A stretch of DNA of 6,094 nucleotides from Burkholderiaceae bacterium (GCA_023262645.1 JALRAA010000102.1:1-6094); one strand, 5' to 3'; positions 1-5,825 are shown, numbered from the stretch's first letter. Program-made: numbers and translations. The notes: generated from the letters alone by a model not told the origin.

Positions 1-2
1 TG

Positions 3-425
3 CTCGCGGATATTTCGATCGCCGCCAAAAGCGCCAAGATTGTGGATGGCCACACCCGTTTAGGCGTGGCTGCTGGAGACCATGCCGCCATCGTCTGGCC
101 GCTGTTGTGTGGCATGGCCAAAGCCAAATACTATTTGATGTTGTGTGAACCGGTGACCGGCGAAGAGGCCGAACGCATCGGCTTGGTGTCGTTGTGTGTC
201 GAAGATGACCAATTGTTGAACAAGGCCTATGAAGTCGCAGACAAACTGGCCCATGGCAGCCAAACGGCTATTCGCTGGACCAAATATTCGCTCAACAACT
301 GGCTGCGTCAGGCCGGGCCTTCTTTCGATACGTCGCTGGCGCTGGAATTCATGGGCTTTGGCGGACCCGATGTGCGCGAAGGCGTGAATTCGATCAAAGA
401 AAAAAGGCCGCCGCATTTCGGTTGA
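3..425 (+). CDS. Enoyl-CoA hydratase/isomerase family protein, C-terminal part (5' end outside window)
   Basis: This is a crotonase-superfamily enzyme acting on acyl-CoA thioesters in the cytoplasm, most likely in fatty-acid or aromatic-acid degradation. The frame is open from the left edge, giving about 140 residues, roughly the C-terminal half of a family that usually runs to about 260. Family marks are the AAGDHAAIVWPLL stretch, the segment LMLCEPVTGEEAERIGLVS (a typical 'tGe.i.a.eA..iGLV' helix and turn) and the C-terminal helices. The position that aligns with the second catalytic glutamate of classical hydratases (Glu164 in the rat enzyme) appears to be His, codon 51-53, in DGHTRLG. Some family members carry THVRVG-like sequences there, so the exact reaction cannot be called. 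An internal GTG at 42 is not the real start, because homology continues upstream. The stop lies one base before tonB, which suggests cotranscription, although the metabolic link to tonB is not obvious. Confidence 0.88.
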   Translation, partial: LADISIAAKSAKIVDGHTRLGVAAGDHAAIVWPLLCGMAKAKYYLMLCEPVTGEEAERIGLVSLCVEDDQLLNKAYEVADKLAHGSQTAIRWTKYSLNNWLRQAGPSFDTSLALEFMGFGGPDVREGVNSIKEKRPPHFG

Positions 426-426
426 C

Positions 427-1266
427 ATGAACGCCAGAACCTGGGCAATCGTCAGCAGCGTGGTTGCGCTGCATGTGTTGGCTTTGTGGGCGCTACACCA
501 AGGCTTGCTCAGGCGCATGGTTGAGGTGGTGGTGCCAGTGATGTTGGTCAGCACTGCGACCAACCCACCTCCTGAGATCAAACCACCACCGCCTGAAGTC
601 AAGCCGCCGCCCAAGCCAGAACCTCCTCCTCCCAAGCCAGAGCCTCCTACGCCTGCGGCAGAGACCAAGCCTCCTGTGCCCGTGATTCAAGCGACACCAC
701 CTAAGCCGGTGTTGACACCGCCGCCATCGCCACCACCCGCTGCCCCGCCGCCGAGTGCGCCGCCAGCACCAGAGGTATTGGCAGCGCCCAAAGCCGCACC
801 AGCTGCGCCCGCGGTGGTGACGACACCCGCACCTGCCCCTGCTCCGCCGCCCCCACCTGCAGTGGCAGTTGCTCCCCCTGCTCCCGCACCGGTGTCGGTG
901 GCCCCGCCTGCGCCAGCGGCTACACCGGCTCCCCCGGCACCCGCACCTGCACCCGTGGTGGCACCTGCGCCCGCCAAAGTCGAGTTGCCTTCTTCCAAAG
1001 CGGATTACTTGCACAATCCCCCACCGGACTACCCGCGCATGAGTGTGCGCTTGGGTGAACAAGGACAGGTGGTGGTGAAAGTCTTGATTGGCGCAGACGG
1101 TGTGCCGCAAAAAGTGGAGTTGCAAACCAGCAGCGGCTTTGAACGGTTGGACAAATCGGCGTTGGACGCAGCGATGCGCTGGCGTTATGTGCCGGGCAAG
1201 CGTGGCGGTGTCGCCGAAGCCATGTGGTACCAGGTGCCGATCACCTTTAACTTGAAAAAAGAGTAA
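427..1266 (+). CDS. tonB: Energy transducer TonB
   Basis: TonB is anchored in the inner membrane, spans the periplasm and passes proton-motive energy from ExbB/ExbD to outer-membrane TonB-dependent receptors. Three parts are visible in the 279 residues. An N-terminal membrane anchor covers about residues 6-24 and contains His16, the likely counterpart of the functional TM histidine of E. coli TonB; the serines sit at 10-11 rather than exactly four residues before it. A long Pro/Ala/Lys/Glu-rich spacer covers about 46-190, including PKPEPPP-type repeats. A C-terminal TonB domain covers about 192-277, with the YP motif at Y202-P203 and the ending WRYVPGKRGG...YQVPITFNL. The ATG at 427 is favoured because it begins just before the anchor and follows the upstream stop by one base. 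No good Shine-Dalgarno is visible, so translational coupling is likely. exbB and exbD follow directly. A TolA-like protein is less likely given the clear TonB C-terminal domain and the ExbBD partners. Confidence 0.93.
   Translation: MNARTWAIVSSVVALHVLALWALHQGLLRRMVEVVVPVMLVSTATNPPPEIKPPPPEVKPPPKPEPPPPKPEPPTPAAETKPPVPVIQATPPKPVLTPPPSPPPAAPPPSAPPAPEVLAAPKAAPAAPAVVTTPAPAPAPPPPPAVAVAPPAPAPVSVAPPAPAATPAPPAPAPAPVVAPAPAKVELPSSKADYLHNPPPDYPRMSVRLGEQGQVVVKVLIGADGVPQKVELQTSSGFERLDKSALDAAMRWRYVPGKRGGVAEAMWYQVPITFNLKKE
610..651 (+). repeat. Two tandem 21-nt units in the tonB proline-rich spacer
   Basis: Two adjacent copies (610-630 and 631-651) both begin CCCAAGCCAGA and encode PKPEPPP then PKPEPPT. They differ at few positions. 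This is the cleanest unit repeat in a longer low-complexity stretch (about 565-975) that encodes Pro/Ala-rich sequence. It is in frame, so copy-number change would lengthen or shorten the periplasmic spacer without breaking the protein. Confidence 0.75.
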
Positions 1267-1268
1267 CT

Positions 1269-1958
1269 ATGAACATTGACCATGGATTGATGAATGTGTG
1301 GATCGAGGGCGACGGCATCACGCGCGCAGTGGCATTGCTGCTGTTGGCCATGTCGCTGGCTTCGTGGTTGGTGATCGTGGCCAAAGCCTTGAATGTGCTG
1401 TCCGTGCGCAAGCAAGCCTTGCGCATTGAAGCGTTTTGGCACAGCGCCAACATGCACGATGCGATCAAGTCGTTGGGCAGCGAAGAGAACAATCCCTTTC
1501 GTGAAGTCGCCACCAAGGGCCAGCAAGCGTTGTCGCATTTGAAAACAGGCGCAGCCCAGACCGAGTTGTCGCGACAACTCGACACCAGCGATTGGGTGAC
1601 ACGTGGTTTGCAAAATGCGATTGACGATGAAGTGGGCAAATTGCAGTCGGGCTTGGCCATCTTGGCGTCGGTCGGTTCTACCTCGCCGTTTGTCGGATTG
1701 TTTGGCACGGTGTGGGGCATCTACCATGCGTTGATGCAAATTGGCATGGCGGGTCAAGCCACTATCGACAAAGTGGCCGGGCCGATTGGCGAGGCGCTGA
1801 TCATGACCGCCTTGGGTTTGGCGGTGGCGATTCCAGCTGTGCTGGGCTATAACGCATTGGTGCGTGCCAACAAATCCATCGTGGCCCGCATGAACCGCTT
1901 CGCCCACGATTTGCACGCCCTGCTGGTCACCGGCTCGCGCGTGAAAACAGGGACTTAA
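1269..1958 (+). CDS. exbB: MotA/TolQ/ExbB proton channel family protein (ExbB)
   Basis: ExbB forms the pentameric inner-membrane channel scaffold that, with ExbD, harvests proton motive force to drive TonB. The 229-residue length is close to the usual ExbB length. TM1 spans about residues 18-40, and two further hydrophobic segments lie at about 126-155 and 170-198, with a large cytoplasmic domain between TM1 and TM2. The family signature is clear: SPFVGLFGTVWGI followed by GEALIMTALGLAVAIPAV. Thr147, Glu175 and Thr180 match the channel-lining residues Thr148, Glu176 and Thr181 of E. coli ExbB, each offset by one. The gene starts 2 nt after the tonB stop and exbD starts 3 nt after its own stop, which fits a single operon. 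TolQ is the alternative, but the neighbouring tonB and the exact GTVWGI context favour ExbB. Confidence 0.95.
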   Translation: MNIDHGLMNVWIEGDGITRAVALLLLAMSLASWLVIVAKALNVLSVRKQALRIEAFWHSANMHDAIKSLGSEENNPFREVATKGQQALSHLKTGAAQTELSRQLDTSDWVTRGLQNAIDDEVGKLQSGLAILASVGSTSPFVGLFGTVWGIYHALMQIGMAGQATIDKVAGPIGEALIMTALGLAVAIPAVLGYNALVRANKSIVARMNRFAHDLHALLVTGSRVKTGT

Positions 1959-1961
1959 ACC

Positions 1962-2375
1962 ATGGCTTTTGGAACCCAAGACGACACCGATGAGGTGATG
2001 AATGAAATCAACATGACACCGCTGGTGGATGTCATGTTGGTGTTGTTGATCATCTTCATCATCACCATTCCGGTGATGAAGCATTCTGTCAATATTGAAT
2101 TGCCACGCGCCAGTAACCAACCGCAAGACGCCAAGCCGCAGACCATCCGTTTGACGGTCGATGCGCAAGGCAGTTATTTTTGGAACGATTCAGCTGTGGA
2201 CGATGCCCAGTTACAAGCGCTGCTGGCCGAAGCCGCGGCCAAACAACCGCAAGCCCCGCTGCATATTCGCGGCGACCGCGCTGTGCGTTATGAGCGCGTG
2301 GCGCAAGCCATGGCCGCTGCGCAACGCGCCGGCATGACGCAAATCGGCTTCATCACAGACCGCCAATCACCTTAA
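1962..2375 (+). CDS. exbD: Biopolymer transporter ExbD
   Basis: ExbD is the small partner that sits in the ExbB pore with one transmembrane helix and a periplasmic domain contacting TonB. The 137-residue protein has a short cytoplasmic N-terminus, the signature NEINMTPLVDVMLVLLIIF at 14-32, and one TM helix to about residue 40. Asp23 is the membrane aspartate required for proton coupling (Asp25 in E. coli). The rest is the periplasmic ExbD/TolR domain, including the LxxDAQGSYFWN strand region and a C-terminal AQRAGMTQIGFITD typical of the family. An AGGGA-type ribosome site (1949-1953, read as AGGGA inside the exbB end) lies 8 nt before the ATG. It is embedded in the tonB-exbB-exbD operon and followed 11 nt later by the copper chaperone gene. 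Confidence 0.95.
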   Translation: MAFGTQDDTDEVMNEINMTPLVDVMLVLLIIFIITIPVMKHSVNIELPRASNQPQDAKPQTIRLTVDAQGSYFWNDSAVDDAQLQALLAEAAAKQPQAPLHIRGDRAVRYERVAQAMAAAQRAGMTQIGFITDRQSP

Positions 2376-2386
2376 AGGAAACGACC

Positions 2387-2857
2387 ATGATCAAACCACT
2401 TTTGACAGCCGCTTTGTTGACCACTTGGGCCAGCATGGCCAGTGCGCAAGTCGACATCACCGACGCTTGGGTGCGCGCCACCGTGCAAGGCCAAAAAGCC
2501 ACGGGCGCTTTCATGAACCTGACCGCCAAAACCGACAGCCGTTTGGTGGGCGTTCAAACAGAGGCAGCAGCGGTGGCGGAAATCCATGAAATGAAAATGG
2601 AAAAAGACGTCATGCGCATGCAACGCGTGCCTGCGCTCGCATTGCCTGCAGGCAAAACCGTGTCGCTCAAGCCGGGCAGCTACCATGTGATGTTGATGGG
2701 TTTGAAAGAACCATTGCCGCTGGACAGCCATGTGCAACTCACGTTGATATTTGAAGATGCCAAAGGCGTCAAATCTCAACAAGAGCTGCATTTGATGACC
2801 ACACAAAACGCACCCGGTGCAACCGGCAAACCGGCCGATGCACACCACAACCACTGA
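2387..2857 (+). CDS. Periplasmic copper chaperone PCu(A)C
   Basis: Proteins of this family (PCuAC, formerly DUF461) bind Cu(I) in the periplasm and pass it to sites such as the CuA centre of cytochrome c oxidase. The 156-residue product begins with a Sec signal peptide (KPLLTAALLTTWASMASA) with a likely cut after Ala20. The Cu-binding pattern H-M-X10-M-X21-H-X-M is met almost exactly: His67, Met78, His100 and Met102 have the expected spacing, and residue 68 is Glu in place of the first Met. Extra Met residues (69, 71, 76, 104) surround the site, and the tail ends in a His-rich HHNH that could also hold metal. A clear AAAGGA ribosome site precedes the ATG at 2387. Its place directly after exbD hints that this TonB system may serve copper uptake or a copper-regulated receptor; that link is inference. 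Confidence 0.93.
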   Translation: MIKPLLTAALLTTWASMASAQVDITDAWVRATVQGQKATGAFMNLTAKTDSRLVGVQTEAAAVAEIHEMKMEKDVMRMQRVPALALPAGKTVSLKPGSYHVMLMGLKEPLPLDSHVQLTLIFEDAKGVKSQQELHLMTTQNAPGATGKPADAHHNH

Positions 2858-2874
2858 CCCATTCAAGGCACGCC

Positions 2875-3459
2875 ATGGCAAACCCCGCAGGTTTTAACTT
2901 CGACAATTTTTTGCCTGGCTTTGATTTTTTAAAGCAATTTGCCCAGGCCAATCCCGCTGCCGCCATGCCCACAGCGGCGCAATGGGTCACCCCCACCTTG
3001 GACCCCGCCGAATTGGACAAACGCATCCAAGATTTGAAATCGGTGCAGTTTTGGTTAGACCAAAATGCCAAAGCCTTGAGCGCCACCATTCAGGCGCTGG
3101 AAGTGCAGCGCATGACCCTGTCCACTTTGCAAAGCATGAATGTGGGCATGGCCGATCTGGCTGCGGCCATGACCGGCAACACCGCGCAGCAGGGCTCTGC
3201 TCAGGCCGAGGCCAAACCATCCGCAGCTTCCAGCGCAGTAGACCCGATGCAATGGTGGGGCGCGATTGGCCAGCAGTTTCAAACCATCGCATCGCAGGCC
3301 GTGGCAGACATGCAAAAACATGCCAGCACGTTTGCAGCCGCCTCTGACAAAGCCACCCAGCCCGCCGCTAAAAAAGCCAGCGCCTCGGGAGCCCGCAAAA
3401 CCGCTGCCACCAGCACTGGCAAAACCCGCAGCAAGCCCCGCAAAAACACCGCTGGATGA
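2875..3459 (+). CDS. phaM: PhaM-family polyhydroxyalkanoate granule regulatory protein
   Basis: PhaM, known from Ralstonia eutropha (Cupriavidus necator), binds and activates PHB synthase PhaC and tethers PHB granules to the nucleoid, helping granule number and distribution to daughter cells. This 194-residue product has the conserved core at about 40-88, with PTLDPAELDKRIQDLKSVQFWL followed by a helix ending ALEVQRMTLS; this stretch is likely coiled. A variable Ala/Gln-rich middle (about 100-155) contains DPMQWWGAIGQQF. The C-terminal tail from about residue 158 is rich in Lys, Arg and Ala (PAAKKAS, ARKTAA, KTRSKPRKN), matching the DNA-binding histone-like tail of PhaM. A CAAGG ribosome site lies at 2864-2868. 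Its stop codon overlaps the start of the FIST gene. No pha synthesis gene is in the window. The family assignment is strong; granule function here is inferred from it. Confidence 0.88.
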   Translation: MANPAGFNFDNFLPGFDFLKQFAQANPAAAMPTAAQWVTPTLDPAELDKRIQDLKSVQFWLDQNAKALSATIQALEVQRMTLSTLQSMNVGMADLAAAMTGNTAQQGSAQAEAKPSAASSAVDPMQWWGAIGQQFQTIASQAVADMQKHASTFAAASDKATQPAAKKASASGARKTAATSTGKTRSKPRKNTAG

Positions 3460-4709
3460 AACTGTTTCCGAACGGCCATGCCACGCATCCGCACTGGCAG
3501 ATGGCTGCTGACATGGTGCTGGCGCAATTGCGCGCTTGCATGAAGCAAGACGCGTTTGCGTCCACGCCTTCGCTGGGCTTGGTCTACATCACCGACCATT
3601 TCGCTGCATATGCACAGGCCTTGTTTGACCATTTGGCCGAAGAGTTACCTGCGGTCACACAATGGAGCGGCACCGTTGGGGTGGGTATTTTTGGCAACAG
3701 CACCGAGTACATCGATACGCCTGCTTTGAGTGTGATGTTGTGCGATTTGCCAGCGGCGGAGTTTCGTGTGTTCAGCGGTACCGCTCCATTGAGCCAAGCC
3801 ATCGTGCAAGGTTTTGAAGCGCACACCGCGTTGGTCCATGCCGATTCGCACACACCAGAGCTCAGCGAATTGATCGTGGATTTGGCGAACAGCACCGACA
3901 GTGGCGCGGTGTTTGGTGGCTTGGCGTCCAGCAGGGGAGATGTGGTGCAGTTCGCCCGCAGCTTCTCCGACAGTGCATCCAAGCGAAACCAAGGTGTTTA
4001 CAGCGGCGGTTTGAGCGGCGTGGCATTCAGCCCCCGCATTAGCATGATGACCCGGGTCACGCAAGGGTGTTTGCCGTTTGGCGAAGTTCACCAGATCTCG
4101 GCTGCCAAAGACCATGTGGTGCTGACCTTGGACGATGCCCCGGCCTTGTATGCATTGATGCAGGCTTTGCATGTGCCGATCGACAACCCGCGTTCGGCGG
4201 TCGACAAGGTGCGCGAAACGCTGGTGGGCTTGTCGCTGCCAGACCAAGAGGTGCTGCGCCCCACAGGTGGTTTGGATGATGCGGCCATGGTGCGCCACAT
4301 CATCGGTTTGGACCCGGTGCGCCACGGCGTGGCGATCGCGCATGCGGTCAGCGCAGGCATGCAACTGGTGTTTTGTAAACGCGATGCTGCGTCGGCCAAA
4401 GCCGACTTGTTGCGCATGGCCACGGAAATACGCGAATCCCTGGAACCACAAGACATGGAACCCGAGGCTTGGGTGACAGCAGGCCAAGTTCCGCAAATGC
4501 CACGCCAAGGACGCCGAATTGCAGGCGCGATTTACATCAGTTGCACCGGCAGGGGCGGCCCGCATTTTGGAGCGCCACATGCAGAGCTGCACGTGATTCG
4601 CCGCGCATTGGGCGACGTACCGCTGGTCGGCTTCATGGCTGCCGGCGAAATTGCGCACCAGCAGGTGTACGGCTACAGCGGCGTGTTGACCGTGTTCATG
4701 GCGGGTTAA
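3456..4709 (+). CDS. FIST domain-containing sensory protein (FIST_N plus FIST_C)
   Basis: FIST domains are predicted ligand-sensing modules of signal-transduction proteins, often found near metabolic genes and proposed to bind small molecules such as amino acids. The 417 residues contain only this architecture. The FIST_N part (about 38-230) shows GVGIFGNSTEYIDTPALSVML and an inner AVFGGLASSRGD. The FIST_C part (about 235-410) ends with a well-conserved block: SCTGRGG at 362-368, then ALGDVPLVGFMAAGEI around 385-399 and YGYSGVLTVF. No membrane helix, kinase, GGDEF or methyl-acceptor domain is attached, so it looks like a stand-alone cytoplasmic sensor whose output partner is unknown. The start is chosen at the ATGA overlap with the phaM stop; no separate ribosome site is visible, so reinitiation after phaM is likely. 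It is the last gene of the rightward run. Confidence 0.9.
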   Translation: MKLFPNGHATHPHWQMAADMVLAQLRACMKQDAFASTPSLGLVYITDHFAAYAQALFDHLAEELPAVTQWSGTVGVGIFGNSTEYIDTPALSVMLCDLPAAEFRVFSGTAPLSQAIVQGFEAHTALVHADSHTPELSELIVDLANSTDSGAVFGGLASSRGDVVQFARSFSDSASKRNQGVYSGGLSGVAFSPRISMMTRVTQGCLPFGEVHQISAAKDHVVLTLDDAPALYALMQALHVPIDNPRSAVDKVRETLVGLSLPDQEVLRPTGGLDDAAMVRHIIGLDPVRHGVAIAHAVSAGMQLVFCKRDAASAKADLLRMATEIRESLEPQDMEPEAWVTAGQVPQMPRQGRRIAGAIYISCTGRGGPHFGAPHAELHVIRRALGDVPLVGFMAAGEIAHQQVYGYSGVLTVFMAG

Positions 4710-4725
4710 ACATCGGTCATACAAC

Positions 4726-4761
4726 CTTGCAATCGTGGCGTTTCTTTCCATGATTTGCAAG
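4726..4761 (+). terminator. Hairpin after the FIST gene, possible weak terminator or 3' stabiliser
   Basis: The arms CTTGCAATCGTGG (4726-4738) and CCATGATTTGCAAG (4748-4761) pair over about 13 bp, with one bulged base and one G-T pair around a 9-base loop. It begins 16 nt after the FIST stop codon, where the end of the operon transcript is expected. No run of T follows on either strand, so classical intrinsic termination is not well supported. RNA end protection or a factor-dependent stop is equally possible. Confidence 0.35.
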
Positions 4762-4833
4762 AACAAGTGGGCCTGTTTGCCATGCGGTGTGATTCAGTCA
4801 CCAGGCTCCAGTAAGCAAGCTCAGTGGGGTCTA

Positions 4834-4856
4834 GAATGTACAGAATTCTGTCATTC
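4834..4856. promoter_or_regulatory. Palindromic operator candidate of the toxin-antitoxin operon
   Basis: A perfect 12-bp palindrome ACAGAATTCTGT (4840-4851) is flanked by matching outer arms GAATG (4834-4838) and CATTC (4852-4856), with a single unpaired T at 4839. It ends 18 bp before the antitoxin ATG. A TAGAAT hexamer at 4832-4837, one mismatch from the sigma-70 -10 consensus, overlaps its left edge; I see no good -35 at the right distance. Phd/YefM antitoxins usually bind palindromes overlapping their own promoter, so autorepression through this site is the likely role. Confidence 0.6.
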
Positions 4857-4862
4857 GTTCTC

Positions 4863-4868
4863 AAGGAG
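4863..4868 (+). promoter_or_regulatory. Strong Shine-Dalgarno AAGGAG that fixes the antitoxin start
   Basis: AAGGAG lies 6 nt before the ATG at 4875. Upstream in-frame starts (GTG at 4824, ATG at 4836) have no such site and would place coding sequence through the palindromic operator, so 4875 is preferred. Confidence 0.8.
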
Positions 4869-4874
4869 TCGACC

Positions 4875-5192
4875 ATGGGTTTTGCTGCCAGCGATGTCGT
4901 GCCATTCACTCAAGCACGCGCCAATCTTTCCGAGTTGGCCGATCAGGCCAAGGCAGGCGCCGAAAAAATCATCACCAAGAACGGCGAGAGCTATGTAGCG
5001 CTGATCGACTCGGACAGGCTGGATTATTACCACCGACTAGAGCGCGAACGCATTCACTTGCTGCTGATCGACGATGCCAAACGTGGCTTGGCCGATATCG
5101 TGGCAGGTCGCACGCAAGACGCTGATACAGCTTTGGCTGAAATACAAAAGCGTCGAAAGGTATCGGCCAAATCGCACAACAAGGGCAAATAA
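4875..5192 (+). CDS. Type II toxin-antitoxin system antitoxin, Phd/YefM family
   Basis: This is the antitoxin and probable autorepressor of the pair with the downstream RelE/ParE-fold toxin. The 105-residue product shows the Phd/YefM N-terminal DNA-binding fold: VVPFTQARANLSELADQAKAG (about 8-28) followed by the strand pair KIITKNGESYVALIDSDRLDYY (31-52). From about residue 53 a charged, helical C-terminal part (HRLERERIHLLLIDDAKRGLADIVAGRT) would wrap and neutralise the toxin, and a Lys-rich tail ends the protein. At 105 residues it is somewhat longer than the usual 75-95 of this family because of the C-terminal extension. The start follows a strong AAGGAG, with a palindromic operator just upstream. 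The toxin gene begins 14 nt after its stop, in the usual antitoxin-first order. Confidence 0.9.
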   Translation: MGFAASDVVPFTQARANLSELADQAKAGAEKIITKNGESYVALIDSDRLDYYHRLERERIHLLLIDDAKRGLADIVAGRTQDADTALAEIQKRRKVSAKSHNKGK

Positions 5193-5206
5193 AACAAGCG
5201 CAACAA

Positions 5207-5593
5207 ATGCCTGATCAACTGCACCAGGTTGAGCTGACCGCCAGTTTCTTAGAACGCCTTCACGCCATTGAAGCTTTTTTGATTCAAGCGAACGCTGCAT
5301 TTGCATTCGATGCTCTGTTGGCCGAAATTCGCGCGACCGTCATTCCCAATTTGCGGCGCTTCCCGCGCATGGGTCGTCCCTATCTGGCCAACCCACCCCA
5401 ATCCGCTGAGGCGCTGGCTCAGCTTGCCTCTTTGCCAGCAGGTGCTGCAAACGCTTTGCGTGAGTACTTGCATGGTGACTACCTGATGCTCTATACCGTT
5501 GTCGATGCCAACGCGACGGTGTATTTGCTGTCCATTCGCCACCATCGACAGCTTTCGTTTGATTTTGCGAGGTTGTGGCCTTCAGCGAATTGA
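5207..5593 (+). CDS. Type II toxin-antitoxin system toxin, RelE/ParE superfamily
   Basis: This is the likely toxin of the pair. RelE-like members cut ribosome-bound mRNA, while ParE-like members poison DNA gyrase; the sequence does not settle which applies. The fold is visible in order: strand QVELTASFLERLHAIEAF with a first helix, a second helix DALLAEIRATVIPNL (35-49), the basic turn RRFPRMGRPYL (50-60), then strands REYLHGDYLMLYTVV (85-99) and TVYLLSIRHHRQLSFDF (104-120). The IRHHRQ motif is the usual late basic motif of this superfamily. At 128 residues it exceeds the common 85-105; the excess appears as a Pro/Ala-rich segment at about 61-84 between the basic turn and the third strand. 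No clear ribosome site precedes the ATG, so translation is probably coupled to the antitoxin, keeping toxin levels below it. Intact frame and partner suggest a working module. Confidence 0.87.
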   Translation: MPDQLHQVELTASFLERLHAIEAFLIQANAAFAFDALLAEIRATVIPNLRRFPRMGRPYLANPPQSAEALAQLASLPAGAANALREYLHGDYLMLYTVVDANATVYLLSIRHHRQLSFDFARLWPSAN

Positions 5594-5639
5594 CGAGGCG
5601 GGATGCACTTCGGGAAACCAGACCGTTGTAAATCAGTAA

Positions 5640-5683
5640 GAAATAGTTCGAAAACACGAAAGTAGTCAGAGGTTGACTATTTC
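5640..5683. repeat. Nested, mutually exclusive inverted repeats
   Basis: GAAATAGT (5640-5647) is an exact inverted match to ACTATTTC (5676-5683). An inner hairpin, GAAA-G-TAGTCA (5658-5668) with TGACTATTTC (5674-5683) around a GAGGT loop, uses the same right arm, so the two pairings compete. Between them TTCG/CGAA (5647-5650 and 5657-5660) can also pair. This lies in non-coding DNA 47 nt after the toxin stop. It could be a terminator for the toxin-antitoxin operon, a protein-binding site or a remnant of a mobile-element end; none is shown. Confidence 0.5.
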
Positions 5684-5801
5684 AATCCAACTTCGGAGGG
5701 GCAGCTAGCGAAAGACGCTAAATTAAATTTCTATGCCTGTCTCGCACTTTCGAATAAGCAAATTTTTCAGGATAGCGGGTGAGTGAAAGGGTTGCGCTAA
5801 C

Positions 5802-5825
5802 AAAGGAAATGATGGACTCAAGTGA
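5802..5825 (+). pseudogene. Possible 3' scrap of a hicA toxin gene
   Basis: The frame ending at the TGA at 5823-5825 reads KGNDGLK and then stop. Many HicA toxins end in a ...QAGLK or ...EAGLK tail immediately before hicB, and the tail GGACTCAAGTGA sits exactly where a hicA end would lie, 6 nt before the HicB-like start. The frame is closed by a stop at 5784-5786 and nothing upstream resembles the double-stranded-RNA-binding-like HicA fold. The match is short, so this rests mainly on position. Confidence 0.27.

Noticed and set aside
60..1125. Long minus-strand open frames opposite the enoyl-CoA hydratase and tonB genes
   Set aside because: Their products are Gly/Ala- or Arg/Trp-rich low-complexity strings, the mirror of the proline-codon-rich tonB spacer, with no domain or ribosome site.
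1185..2168. A 327-codon minus-strand open frame opposite exbB and exbD
   Set aside because: It is His/Gln-rich with no recognisable fold, and the plus strand encodes two clear, conserved membrane proteins over the same bases.
3645..4766. A 373-codon minus-strand open frame opposite the FIST gene
   Set aside because: The composition is Arg/His/Cys-rich and unlike any family I know; the plus-strand FIST motifs explain the interval.
4824..4874. Earlier in-frame starts for the antitoxin (GTG 4824, ATG 4836)
   Set aside because: They lack ribosome sites, would encode sequence across the palindrome, and the family N-terminus fits the ATG at 4875 with its AAGGAG.
5684..5760. Possible tRNA or small structured RNA in the gap after the toxin gene
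   Set aside because: Only a 5-bp hairpin is visible; no acceptor stem, T-loop GTTCRA motif or cloverleaf spacing can be found.
5791..5801. GTTGCGCTAAC considered as an integron attC core site
   Set aside because: The ends resemble a GTT/AAC pair, but the required RYYYAAC and GTTRRRY boxes with a long imperfect stem are absent.
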